NCBI GenBank assembly: GCA_937982505.1
Contig: CALJLV010000083.1
Span: 1 to 25,078, forward strand
Direction of reading: 5' to 3'
Length of the DNA: 25,078 nt
Source of the DNA: an uncultured Desulfobacteraceae bacterium
Lineage (GTDB): Bacteria; Desulfobacterota; Desulfobacteria; Desulfobacterales; UBA2174
Below the pieces are notes generated by a model. It did not search any database and was not told the origin of the DNA. It worked only from the letters and a program-made list of their open reading frames with translations. Made by a program: the position numbers and the translations under genes. Every line of letters starts with the position of its first letter. The stretch's first letter is position 1. Below, in pieces: positions 15,513 to 25,078 of the stretch.

Positions 15513-15854
15513 CGGCACTTTCCGCCGCCACAGGCGGCCAAGGGGGGGGCCGCCGCGCCGGCGTCTGAAAACAGAGTCCGCCCCGGCTGGCCCGCACACC
15601 GGCCTGTTATCACAGCCGGCATTGAAATGCACGGGGTCATGAGGCCCGCACACGGCCTGGTCAAAATTCTGCGCTCCTCTCTGCGAGGAATTTTTTCCGG
15701 GTCGGAAAGGCAATGCTCGCGTCCGCTTTCATTTTGGCACCGTCGCGGGGCGTTGACAGGACCGCGGGGCGGCGCGGCCGCACCGCCGTTTGCACGCCCG
15801 TGGCCGAGGTGGTAAAGTGAGAAAATCCAATGCCACCAGCCCGGGAGGTGCCCC
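15513..15854. other. Divergent intergenic region between panE and the histidine kinase
   Basis: 342 bases without a convincing gene. Towards the kinase there is a promoter candidate (15790-15818). Towards panE the best element is an extended -10 like TGTGATAAC on the minus strand (around 15614-15606) without a good -35. A run of eight G at 15541-15549 and an AT-richer patch at 15661-15700 stand out from the GC-rich background. Nothing else was recognised. Confidence 0.5.
15790..15818 (+). promoter_or_regulatory. Sigma-70-like promoter candidate for the histidine kinase
   Basis: TTGCAC (15790-15795) and TAAAGT (15813-15818) are separated by exactly 17 bases, with the kinase ATG 37 bases after the -10. 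The surrounding DNA is very GC-rich, which makes the AT-rich -10 stand out. It is predicted from sequence only. Confidence 0.45.
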
Positions 15855-17351
15855 ATGACCATCCCCCAGACGATACGCTCTTTGCTCGAACACTTGAACA
15901 TCGCCGCCTACGTGCGGGACAGCCGCCACCGGCTCCTTTACATGAACCCGGCGGCGGCCCGTCTCACCGGCTGGCGCCCGGCCCAGGTCGAAGGCCGGCG
16001 CTGCGAGGACGTGTTCGGCGAGGCGTCGAGTGGCGACAGGTCGGACCAACCCTGCTTTTGCACCATTCAAACCCAGTGCGGCACCTCTCACAAGGCGCGG
16101 GTGATGGCATCCCCGCTGGACCTGGGGGCCGAGATGGGGGCGGTGGTGCTCCTCGAAACGGACTTCACCGATCCCACCACGGCGGCCGCACCCCGGAGCA
16201 CGATCGGGCAGGATGCCCTGGAGGCGGCCGTGGCCGGGCAGCGCTGGGCCGAGGCGACCCTGGCGGCCCAGGACGAATTTGTCAGCGGGATTTTCGACGC
16301 CATCCAGGAAGGGATCAGCATCCTCGATCCGGATCTGACCATCCGGCGCGTCAACCGCGTCATGAAGCAGTGGTACGCCGATCGGAAACCCCTCGAGGGG
16401 CGCCGCTGCTACGTGTGCTACCACGACCGCATCGGGCCCTGCCATCCCTGCCCGACCCTGCGCTGCCTCCAGACCGGCCAGGTGGAACGCGAAATCGTTC
16501 CCGGCCCCAAAGGGTCGCCGGTGCAATGGATCGAGCTGTTCAGCTTCCCGGTCAAGGCCCCCGGGTCCGACAAGGTGCGCCAGGTGGTGGAATTCGTGCG
16601 CGACATTACGGCCCGGGTGCAGATGGAGATGCAGCTGTCCCACCTGCAGCGCCTGGAAGCCTTCGCCACCTTGACCCGGGGCCTCGTCCATCAGCTCGAA
16701 GCCGTCCTGGGGGAAACCCGGGACCTGGCGGCACGCGCCGTAGCACCCGGCGGCGACCCGGACCAAACGGCCGGCCCGCTGGCCGATCGTCTCGAGCGCA
16801 TGGCCCGAATTCTCGAACAGCTGAAAACCTACGCCGCCGGGGAACGCTACGACATCACCCCCGTGGCGCCGGCGGCTCTGGTGGAAAAGACCCTTGAACG
16901 CATCGCCCCCCTGCTGGCCGGAGAGATCCGCATCGAGACGGACCTGGCCGGCGACCTGCCCATGGTGGCGGTGGATGCCACTCAGATCCGGCTGGCCCTT
17001 TCCAACCTGATCCGCAACGCCGCCGAGGCCCAGGGGGTCTCGGGTCAGGTCCGGGTGACCGGCCGCCGTTTTTCCGGCACGCCGCCGGTGATCGGGGCGC
17101 CAGCGGGGCGCTATCTGCTCGTGAGCGTCGAGGACAGGGGCTGCGGCATGGCCCCGGAAACCTGCCGCAGGATGTTCGAACCGTTTTTCTCCACCAAGGG
17201 ATACGGGCGGGGTCTGGGAGGCGCGGCGGTCTCGTGGATCGTCTCGGCCCACAGGGGCTGGATGGACGTGCGGTCGCAACCCGGGCAGGGCACCCAGGTC
17301 ACGGTCTACCTGCCGGCGGCCGGAGAGGACGCCGCGGCGTTCATCGGCTGA
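15855..17351 (+). CDS. Orphan PAS-PAS sensor histidine kinase with cysteine-rich PAS domains
   Basis: A 498-residue kinase with no membrane segment, so probably cytosolic. PAS 1 (about 5-105) carries Cys50, Cys67, Cys69 and Cys75. PAS 2 (about 140-255) carries Cys185, Cys188, Cys196, Cys199 and Cys204 in CYVCYHDRIGPCHPCP, a pattern suited to metal, haem or Fe-S binding or redox sensing. A short dimerisation region has the candidate phosphorylated His279 (GLVHQLEAVL, where H is followed by Q rather than the usual D or E). The ATPase domain is intact: N box SNLIRNAAEA (Asn384, Asn388), DRGCGM (Asp427), FEPFFSTK and GRGLGG. ATG 15855 follows GGGAGGTG. No response regulator lies beside it; the neighbouring NtrC-type protein has no receiver domain. 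Confidence 0.92.
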   Translation: MTIPQTIRSLLEHLNIAAYVRDSRHRLLYMNPAAARLTGWRPAQVEGRRCEDVFGEASSGDRSDQPCFCTIQTQCGTSHKARVMASPLDLGAEMGAVVLLETDFTDPTTAAAPRSTIGQDALEAAVAGQRWAEATLAAQDEFVSGIFDAIQEGISILDPDLTIRRVNRVMKQWYADRKPLEGRRCYVCYHDRIGPCHPCPTLRCLQTGQVEREIVPGPKGSPVQWIELFSFPVKAPGSDKVRQVVEFVRDITARVQMEMQLSHLQRLEAFATLTRGLVHQLEAVLGETRDLAARAVAPGGDPDQTAGPLADRLERMARILEQLKTYAAGERYDITPVAPAALVEKTLERIAPLLAGEIRIETDLAGDLPMVAVDATQIRLALSNLIRNAAEAQGVSGQVRVTGRRFSGTPPVIGAPAGRYLLVSVEDRGCGMAPETCRRMFEPFFSTKGYGRGLGGAAVSWIVSAHRGWMDVRSQPGQGTQVTVYLPAAGEDAAAFIG

Positions 17352-17376
17352 CAGGGCCCGCCGCCGCGGGGCCTGT
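17351..17376. terminator. Hairpin between convergent kinase and trpA genes
   Basis: ACAGGGCCCGC (17351-17361) pairs with GCGGGGCCTGT (17366-17376) around a four-base loop, with one mismatch in 11 pairs. It starts at the last base of the kinase stop codon. It faces the trpA 3' end and may act in both directions; no T-run is present. Confidence 0.5.
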
Positions 17377-17391
17377 TGCGTCGCTTCTGCC

Positions 17392-17406
17392 CGCCTCCCG
17401 GAGGCG
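17392..17406. terminator. Second short hairpin, abutting the trpA stop
   Basis: A perfect 6-bp stem, CGCCTC/GAGGCG (17392-17397 and 17401-17406, loop CCG), directly after the trpA stop codon in the minus direction. It may act with the larger hairpin beside it. Confidence 0.35.
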
Positions 17407-18171
17407 TCAGCGCAGCGCGCCGAGAAAGCGCCCCACCTCGGCCAGACCGCCGCGGTCCAGGGCGCGGATCGTCTCGGTGCCGACGACCGCGATGTCCGCC
17501 CGCCCCCTGAGAAAGTCGACATCCGTCTTGCGTCTGACCCCGAAACCCACCGCCAGGGGCAGATCGGTGTGGCGCCGGCAGCGGTCCAGGTAGTCCTCCA
17601 GCGACTCGCCGAAGGCGGTCTCGGCGCCGGTGACCCCCTTGCGGGCCACGCAGTAGACGAACCCGCCGGCGTGCCGGGCCAGATAGGCCATGCGCCGCTC
17701 CGAAGAGGTGGGGGCGAAGATCAGGATCGGGTCGAGCCCCTCGGCCCCCATGGCCTCGAGGTACGCGGCCCCTTCCTCGGGGGGCAGGTCGGGAACGATG
17801 GCCCCATGCAGTCCGGCCCGGGCCGTGGCCCGGGCAAAAGACGCCACCCCGCGCTTATACAGGATGTTGTAGTAGGTCATGAAAACGAAGGGGATGGCGA
17901 AATCGGCGGCCACCCGGCCGGCAAAGGCCAGGCAGCGGTCCACCGTGGCCCCGGCGGCCAGGGCGTCCTGGTTGGCCCTCAGGATCACCGGGCCGTCGGC
18001 GATGGGTTCCGAAAAGGGAATCTGGAGCTCCATCAGGTCCACCCCGCTTTCCACCATGGTCCCCACCAGATCGTAGGACGCCTCCAGAGAGGGGTAGCCC
18101 ACCACGATGTGGGTCATGAGCAGGATCTCGTTTTCCTCTTTTCGCCGGCGGATGTGGGCGGTCAGGTGCAT
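17407..18171 (-). CDS. trpA: Tryptophan synthase alpha subunit
   Basis: A 254-residue TIM barrel that cleaves indole-3-glycerol phosphate to indole and passes it to TrpB. Catalytic Glu48 (LMELQIPF) and Asp59 (PIADGPV) match Salmonella Glu49 and Asp60; the intervening SDP reads SEP. The loop 6 region reads KGVTGAETAFG. It is slightly shorter than typical (about 265). ATG 18171 was chosen because the alignable sequence (KEENEILLMTHIVVGYPS) begins soon after; the longer open frame upstream is basic and unlike TrpA. It lies 71 bases after trpB. No other trp gene (trpE, G, D, C or F) is in the window, so it depends on indole-glycerol phosphate or indole made elsewhere. Confidence 0.95.
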   Translation of the reverse strand: MHLTAHIRRRKEENEILLMTHIVVGYPSLEASYDLVGTMVESGVDLMELQIPFSEPIADGPVILRANQDALAAGATVDRCLAFAGRVAADFAIPFVFMTYYNILYKRGVASFARATARAGLHGAIVPDLPPEEGAAYLEAMGAEGLDPILIFAPTSSERRMAYLARHAGGFVYCVARKGVTGAETAFGESLEDYLDRCRRHTDLPLAVGFGVRRKTDVDFLRGRADIAVVGTETIRALDRGGLAEVGRFLGALR

Positions 18172-18242
18172 GCAGGAGCCTCGCGGCGACACCCTTTGCG
18201 GACGGCCAGAAGACCGACGGCCGAGACGTCCGGGCGCCGTGA

Positions 18243-19467
<1,225 letters not shown>

Positions 19468-19481
<14 letters not shown>

Positions 19482-20199
19482 GGGCTCCCAGGCTCTGGGC
19501 GAAAACGTAACGGTCCGTGCGGCAGAACAGCTCCGAAAAAAGCGCGGCCGGCGCTTGGGGGAAGTTGAGGTAGCGGCGCACGGCCAGAATCGGGGTTCGC
19601 GGCTCCAGCTGCAGATGGCGCAGGCGCGCTCCGGAGAGATAATCGATGCGAAAGGTCTGACGGCCCCCGGTGGGGCGCAGATAGTAGTGTTCGGCGGCCA
19701 CCCGGGCCAGAGAGCGCCCCTCCATGTCGAGGCGGTCGAATCCGGCGAAATGGTCCGGATCCAGGTAAAAGTCCTCGATGAGGACCGGGACCTGATCGGT
19801 GACGCTCAGGCGCGAAAAGAAGAAGGCCTCCCGGCCGGCGAAGGGATTGTGGGGGCTGCGGGCGATCAGGCGCCGTTTGGGCCGCGACAGCAGCCGGGTG
19901 CTCACCGCCACCCCGGTTTGCAGAAACGAGGCGCTGGTGCCGGCCAGGGAAAACAGGTCCACCTCCTGCTCCGGGGCCTGGACGAAGGTGCCCGACCCGC
20001 GGCGGCGCGCCAGGACTCCCCGCCGCACCAGCAGATCGGTGGCCTGGCGCGCGGTGGGACGCCCGATGCGGTGGGTGGCGGCCAGTTGATGCTCGGAAGG
20101 AATGCGGCTGCCGGGCGGGTAGACGCCCTTGCGGATCTCTCCCAGCAGCAGCTCGGCCAGCTGGTGATATAGGGGTATGGGGGACGCGGGATTGAGCAT
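19468..20199 (-). CDS. GntR-family regulator with UTRA effector domain
   Basis: A 243-residue HutC-subfamily transcription factor. The winged helix lies at about 1-70 (PIPLYHQLAELLLGEIRKG, then PPGSRIPSEHQLAATHRIGR, then GVLARRRGSGTFV). A UTRA ligand-binding domain follows (about 85-235). I chose ATG 20199 because GGAGG lies 11 bases before it and the helix-turn-helix starts right away; an upstream in-frame ATG at 20238 has no ribosome site. It leads the trpB-trpA unit and overlaps trpB, so it likely controls its own operon in response to a small molecule. UTRA ligands are often sugars, amino acids or their derivatives. A tryptophan-linked ligand is inference. Confidence 0.92.
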
Positions 20200-20252
20200 G
20201 AAAAGCGGTTCCTCCACAGAAATTGGCGCCGCGGCCATCTTAAAGTTGTTCC

Positions 20253-20287
20253 AAGATAGCGGCTTACTGGAAAAGTTGTCAAGACAA
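20253..20287 (-). promoter_or_regulatory. Promoter of the GntR-trpBA unit with palindromic operator candidate
   Basis: On the minus strand, TTGACA (20282-20277) is followed after 18 bases by TATCTT (20258-20253), about 55 bases before the GntR start. The -35 lies within the inverted repeat TTGTC-AA-GACAA (20276-20287 on the plus strand), the size and style of HutC-type GntR operators. Together with the regulator's position this suggests autoregulation. Confidence 0.65.
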
Positions 20288-20342
20288 TTCCAAAAGCACC
20301 CGAGGGCTGGCCCCTGAACTTTCCGCCTTCAATAGCCCGCCG

Positions 20343-21881
<1,539 letters not shown>

Positions 21882-21966
21882 GCCGTCATCTTTCTTGGAA
21901 AGCGGGATGCCGCCGGGGGCGGGCAGCCGAAAAAAACGAAATTGGTCGATAGAGGGCCTTCTTAGA

Positions 21967-21976
21967 ACAAATTTGT
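21967..21976. promoter_or_regulatory. 10-bp perfect palindrome in the regulator-dinB divergent region
   Basis: ACAAATTTGT is a perfect palindrome 31 bases before the dinB start codon, within a locally AT-rich patch. It does not match the LexA boxes of E. coli or Bacillus that I know. It may be an operator for either gene, or chance. Confidence 0.3.
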
Positions 21977-22006
21977 AAGTCTTGGCAAGGCCCAAAGGAC
22001 GTCTTC

Positions 22007-23173
22007 GTGATCCTGCACCTCGACATGGACGCCTTTTTCGCCTCGGTCGAACAGCGCGACAACCCGGCCTACCGGGGCCGCTGCCTCATCGTGGGCGGCA
22101 CCTCCCCGAGGGGCGTGGTGGCCGCCGCCAGCTACGAGGCGCGCCGCTTCGGGGTGCGCTCGGCCATGCCGATCTTCCAGGCCCGCAGGCTGTGCCCCCA
22201 GGCGATCGTCGTGCCGCCGCGCCGGGACTGCTACACCCAGGTGAGCCGCCGCGTCATGGCCCTGCTGGCGCGCTTCAGCCCCCTGGTCGAGCCGGTATCC
22301 ATCGACGAGGCCTTTCTGGACGTGTCCGGATGCGGGCGGGTGGCTGGACCGGCCGAAGAGATCGCCCGGCGCATCAAGGCGGCGGTCTACGATGAGGTGG
22401 CCCTGACCTGCTCGGTGGGCGTGGCGCCGGTCAAATTCCTGGCCAAGATCGCCTCGGACATGGGCAAGCCCGACGGGTTGACGGTCATCCGGCCCGAGGA
22501 GGTGCCGGCGGTCATCGCCAGGCTCCCCCTGGCCCAGGTTCCCGGTGTGGGCCCCGCGGCCCTCGGACGACTGGCCCCCCTCGGTCTGCGCACCCTGGGC
22601 GATGTCAACCGCCTTACCGAGGCCCAGCTCCAGCGGCGGCTGGGCAAGTTCGGGCGCCGCCTGGCCGCCCTGGCCCGGGGCGAAGACCCTTCCCCGGTGA
22701 CGCCCGCCGGCGATCCCAAGTCCATCAGCGCCGAACAGACCCTGGCCGAGGACACGGTCAACCGGAACGACTTGGCCGCCCTGCTCCTGGCCCAGGCCGC
22801 GGAAGTGGCGCGCCAGCTGCGGCGCAAGGGATTTCGCGCCCGCACGGTGGTGCTCAAGCTCAAACACGACGATTTTCGCCAGGCCACCCGCAGCCGGACC
22901 CTGGCCAGCCCGACCCAGAGCGCCACCACGATTCACCAGGCGGCCGTGGCCCTGCTCGACCAATACCGGCTGACCCGGCCGGTGCGCCTCGTGGGGATCG
23001 GGGGCGCCGGCCTGGTGCCGGCCGCCGCCCCGGTTCAGGCCGACCTTTTCGACGGGGCGCGGCGCGCCGATGCGGCCTGGGAACGGGTCGAACGCGCCCT
23101 GGATGCCATCGAGGCCCGCTTCGGTCCGGCCGCCGTGCGCCGGGCGGGCCAAACGAACGGCAAGGACGGTTGA
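22007..23173 (+). CDS. dinB: DNA polymerase IV (Y-family)
   Basis: A 388-residue translesion polymerase. The palm metal ligands are Asp6, Asp8 (LHLDMDAFFASVE) and Asp100-Glu101 (SIDEAFLDVSG). The finger motif is YEARRFGVRSAMP. Helix-hairpin-helix (QVPGVGPAALGRLAPLG) and little-finger domains follow. QADLF at 344-348 fits the beta-clamp-binding motif, after which a short charged tail continues to the end. GTG 22007 is supported by AAAGGA seven bases upstream and by the motif starting at residue 2. It is divergently transcribed from the sigma-54 activator; no clear SOS box was recognised upstream. GGCCCGGAGGGCC just after the stop could form a small hairpin. Confidence 0.96.
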   Translation: MILHLDMDAFFASVEQRDNPAYRGRCLIVGGTSPRGVVAAASYEARRFGVRSAMPIFQARRLCPQAIVVPPRRDCYTQVSRRVMALLARFSPLVEPVSIDEAFLDVSGCGRVAGPAEEIARRIKAAVYDEVALTCSVGVAPVKFLAKIASDMGKPDGLTVIRPEEVPAVIARLPLAQVPGVGPAALGRLAPLGLRTLGDVNRLTEAQLQRRLGKFGRRLAALARGEDPSPVTPAGDPKSISAEQTLAEDTVNRNDLAALLLAQAAEVARQLRRKGFRARTVVLKLKHDDFRQATRSRTLASPTQSATTIHQAAVALLDQYRLTRPVRLVGIGGAGLVPAAAPVQADLFDGARRADAAWERVERALDAIEARFGPAAVRRAGQTNGKDG

Positions 23174-23235
23174 CGCGGGCCCGGAGGGCCGGCAGGCAAC
23201 AACGGAAAGACCAACGATGGACGGAGGAACGCCAA

Positions 23236-23785
23236 ATGGCGCCAAAACGAATTCGCAGATCCGGGCCGATCGCCGGTCTGACCCTGGCACTGCTGCTCTT
23301 GGCCGCGGCCGGGGGCCCGGCCGCGGCCAAGCCCTATCTGAGTGCTGACAACGTGCCCATGGCCGCCGGCTATCGCAGCGACATCGTGGTCGGCGGCCTG
23401 GCCCATCCCTGGGGCATGGCGTGGCTGCCCGACGGTACCCTGCTGGTCACCGAACGGCCGGGCCGCCTGCGGCTGGTCCGCGAAAATGGACTGGCGCCGG
23501 AACCGGTGTCCGGTTTGCCGGAAATATTCGTCTCGGGCCAGGCCGGGTTGCTGGATGTGGCGGTGGATCCGGATTTTGAGGCCAACCGATGGATCTATTT
23601 GAGCCATGCCCATGGCCAGCGGTCGGAAAACCGCCTCAGGGTGGTTCGGGCCAGGCTGGAAAACGGCGCCCTGAAAGAGGTGGTGACGCTCTGCGAAACC
23701 CTTCAGGCCAAAAGCGGGACCCAGCATTTCGGGTCCCGTCCGCATCCTGCCGGCCGACGCGGCCGACCAGGAGACGGCACCGTAA
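23236..23785 (+). pseudogene. Truncated PQQ-dependent sugar dehydrogenase (GSDH family)
   Basis: ATG 23236, with GGAGG eight bases upstream, opens a signal peptide (GLTLALLLLAAAGGPAAA). The start of a soluble aldose sugar dehydrogenase-type beta-propeller follows: GGLAHPWGMAWLPDGTLLVTERPGRL, then SGQAGLLDVAVDPDF, then QAKSGTQHFGSR. Family members run to about 370 residues, but resemblance stops at about residue 168 (23739). The frame then becomes Arg/Pro-rich and runs antisense through the fmdB-like gene. In a neighbouring frame GPVRILPADAADQETAP ends at TAA 23783-23785 and could be the tail of the lost part or of another gene. The cofactor pocket of the later blades is missing, so activity is unlikely. 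A deletion in the strain or an assembly error would look the same. Confidence 0.75.
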
Positions 23786-23790
23786 GTCCT

Positions 23791-24105
23791 TCAGTCCTTG
23801 ATCGTTTTGGACAGATCCGGCAGGGTCTCGGGCCGGCCGCGGTGCATGTAGCGGCTCTCGCCGCTGCGGGCGGTGACGTTTTCGTAAACCCCGTCGTCGC
23901 GCTTGACGAGTTTGGTGAATCCCAGGTCTTTCAATTCGCTGTTGGTTTTGGGGGTGCGGATGCCCACCAGGGAGATCAGCCGGCGCAACGGTCCGCCGCA
24001 GTCCGGACAGACGGCGAGCGGTTCGTCGTGGATCGACTGGACCGCCTCGAAGACCCGCCCACGCTTGCAGGCCGGGCCGATATGCTCATACTCGTAGACC
24101 GCCAT
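23791..24105 (-). CDS. FmdB-family zinc-ribbon protein
   Basis: A 104-residue protein opening MAVYEYEHIGPACKRGRVFE, the characteristic FmdB/CxxC-CxxC regulatory-protein start. Zinc ligands are probably Cys13, Cys33 and Cys36 (CPDCG), with His8 replacing the usual first Cys. The C-terminal half (LKDLGFTKLVKRDDGVYENV) has no known motif. FmdB was named as a formamidase regulator; the function of most members is unknown. ATG 24105 has a weak GGAG about 12 bases upstream. It is convergent with the sugar dehydrogenase remnant and follows the toxin gene by 51 bases. Confidence 0.85.
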   Translation of the reverse strand: MAVYEYEHIGPACKRGRVFEAVQSIHDEPLAVCPDCGGPLRRLISLVGIRTPKTNSELKDLGFTKLVKRDDGVYENVTARSGESRYMHRGRPETLPDLSKTIKD

Positions 24106-24130
24106 GGGAAAAGACAGCTCCGCCTCACAT

Positions 24131-24143
24131 TAACAATCTGTTA
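24131..24143. promoter_or_regulatory. Inverted repeat upstream of the FmdB-like gene
   Basis: A perfect inverted repeat, TAACA-ATC-TGTTA, lies 25 bases upstream of the FmdB start in an AT-rich patch that also holds TATAAC on the minus strand, a possible -10. No good -35 was found. It may be an operator. Confidence 0.3.
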
Positions 24144-24156
24144 TAAACGGTGCCGG

Positions 24157-24573
24157 TTAGATATCGCGAAGCGGGTTTTCGATCGTGACCCCGCGGATCA
24201 TCTGGCCATCGCCCAGATTCTCTGAAAAGATCTTTGCGCAACGCGCCTCTTCCGCCGCGGTGACGATCAGCGCGTCCCAGAAGGAAATGCGGTGCAGAAT
24301 ACTGCAGTCGATGGCCTGCTCAATCCGCGCCGGCGTGATCTGGACGACTTCGAAGCGTTCGAAACGGTGGAGCACGTCCTTTACGAGCAACGGATCGGCC
24401 CCCAGCTTGCGCGTGGCGGCGACGAAAAATTCCTGCATCACCTGCGTGGAGATGACGATGCGGTCTTCAACCATGCGCCTTTTCAGCAATTCGCGACACA
24501 ATCCCTGCTTCCGGGGTTCTCCCTGGTCCATGGTGTAAACCAGGATGTTGGTGTCGATGAACACCTTACTCAT
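24157..24573 (-). CDS. VapC-like PIN-domain toxin
   Basis: A 138-residue PIN nuclease. The acidic metal-binding residues are in place: Asp7 (FIDTNILVY), Glu48 (STQVMQEFF), Asp100 (SFWDALIV) and a late Glu118/Asp122 (FSENLGDG). The family cuts RNA, often tRNA or rRNA, when released from its antitoxin. ATG 24573 has GAGGAA seven bases upstream and lies inside the antitoxin gene, overlapping its end by eight bases, which is the standard antitoxin-first, coupled arrangement. There is no sign of damage. Confidence 0.93.
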   Translation of the reverse strand: MSKVFIDTNILVYTMDQGEPRKQGLCRELLKRRMVEDRIVISTQVMQEFFVAATRKLGADPLLVKDVLHRFERFEVVQITPARIEQAIDCSILHRISFWDALIVTAAEEARCAKIFSENLGDGQMIRGVTIENPLRDI

Positions 24574-24790
24574 TGTAGAGTTCCTCGCGACGCCAACGCC
24601 GGCCTTTGGAGTCCGCACCGGCCCGATCCATCAGCTCGAAGCAATCGTCGATCCATCCGGTTTCCCGGGACCCGACGGTATCCTCGAGCAGTTGGCGCAC
24701 CAGCCCGTTGAGGGACGTCTGATTCCTTTCGGCATACCGCCGACCGGCTTGGAGCAGGTCTTCATCGATCGAGATGGTGACATTGGGCAT
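24566..24790 (-). CDS. Ribbon-helix-helix antitoxin of the VapBC-like pair
   Basis: A 74-residue protein. The first 40 residues (VTISIDEDLLQAGRRYAERN, then TSLNGLVRQLLED) fit a CopG/Arc-type ribbon-helix-helix DNA-binding domain. The acidic and basic C-terminal part (WIDDCFELMDRAGADSKGRR) would bind and block the toxin. ATG 24790 has AAGGAAGG about eight bases upstream; a longer in-frame ATG at 24829 would sit within the promoter palindrome and is unlikely. It likely represses its own promoter as a complex with the toxin. Confidence 0.9.
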   Translation of the reverse strand: MPNVTISIDEDLLQAGRRYAERNQTSLNGLVRQLLEDTVGSRETGWIDDCFELMDRAGADSKGRRWRREELYNE

Positions 24791-24814
24791 GGGAGACGCC
24801 TTCCTTTTTAACAA

Positions 24815-24843
24815 ACGATACGTGTCCACATATTATGTGTCAA
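24815..24843 (-). promoter_or_regulatory. Toxin-antitoxin promoter with embedded palindromic operator
   Basis: On the minus strand, TTGACA (24843-24838) and TATCGT (24820-24815) are spaced by 17 bases, 25 bases before the antitoxin ATG. A perfect palindrome, CACATA-T-TATGTG (24827-24839 on the plus strand), fills the spacer next to the -35, where an antitoxin would be expected to bind. Confidence 0.7.
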
Positions 24844-25078
24844 GAGCGGAGCGGGATTTTCCAGAGCATTCGCGTACCCGCCCCGGTTTTACCGGCGTTG
24901 AGCTTGCCCAAACGTTGGCCTTTTCCGAACCCTTTCGCCGCAGGTCTTCCGGAAACGTTCGGAGACCGCGGCAGGCGGTCCAAGCCTGTTACCGGCGCCC
25001 AGGGCGGCCGGTGTTTCTTCCCCTGGCTTCGAGCAGTCGGGATCTTGATGCGCTTGTGAACCCGTCATGGTTTTGTCT
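24844..25078. other. Terminal stretch without a recognised gene
   Basis: There are 235 bases to the window end. Short open frames exist on both strands, including a 59-codon minus-strand frame starting near 25068, but none has a ribosome site with recognisable protein sequence. Nothing else was identified; a gene continuing outside the window cannot be judged. Confidence 0.4.

Noticed and set aside
15753..15775. TTGACA at 15753 as the -35 of the kinase promoter
   Set aside because: The expected -10 position holds only G and C. The TTGCAC/TAAAGT pair downstream fits better.
21960..21985. LexA (SOS) box upstream of dinB
   Set aside because: ACAAATTTGT does not match CTGT-N8-ACAG or GAAC-N4-GTTC spacing. 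Other clades use other boxes, so this is not proof of absence.
24892..25068. 59-codon minus-strand frame starting near 25068
   Set aside because: It shows no ribosome site, no recognisable domain and a composition like the shadow frames elsewhere.

Overview
The window is 25 kb of GC-rich chromosomal DNA from a Gram-negative bacterium. It carries an outer-membrane beta-barrel candidate, a LolA-like periplasmic protein and a sigma-54 activator. The best guess is a sulfate-reducer-type Desulfobacterota (former Deltaproteobacteria, perhaps near Desulfosarcina). This rests on the combination of a Cys-rich PAS kinase, DUF364, a long DmdC-type acyl-CoA dehydrogenase and NGLNDP tandem repeats. It is a family-level inference with no rRNA or marker search behind it. 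No rRNA, tRNA, CRISPR array, IS element or prophage was seen.

Layout. (1) 1-1907: the repeat-rich 3' end of an unidentified gene, then aspS, whose residues fit a non-discriminating Asp-tRNA synthetase. (2) 1928-2065: a cluster of REP-like palindromes. (3) 2075-7633: a five-gene same-strand cassette of ABC ATPase, FtsX/MacB-type permease, LolA-like periplasmic protein, outer-membrane barrel and radical SAM/SPASM protein. It ends near a strong hairpin (7665-7699) and is the best candidate for an undescribed system. (4) 7726-10060: a small minus-strand gene with a palindrome-bearing promoter, divergent from an unusual DAHP synthase-prephenate dehydratase-ACT fusion. (5) 15512 down to 10054, minus strand: a run of ketopantoate reductase, NMO-like flavoprotein, DUF364 protein, M50 membrane protease and acyl-CoA dehydrogenase. 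The last of these overlaps the stop of the fusion gene tail to tail. (6) 15855-17351: an orphan PAS histidine kinase, separated by hairpins from (7) a minus-strand GntR/UTRA regulator-trpB-trpA unit (20199 to 17407). (8) A NifA-like GAF/AAA/Fis activator (minus) divergent from dinB (plus). (9) 23236-25078: a truncated PQQ-type sugar dehydrogenase, an FmdB-type zinc-ribbon protein, a VapBC-like toxin-antitoxin pair with a palindromic operator in its promoter, and a terminal stretch with no gene seen.

How the genes relate. The fusion enzyme would control both the entry step of the shikimate pathway and the phenylalanine branch. TrpBA would finish tryptophan synthesis or salvage indole under its own regulator. 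The cassette has one component for each envelope compartment (inner-membrane ABC pump, periplasmic carrier, outer-membrane barrel) plus a modifying enzyme. That suggests production or maturation and export of a lipid, lipoprotein or peptide to the cell surface, but no substrate gene is visible.
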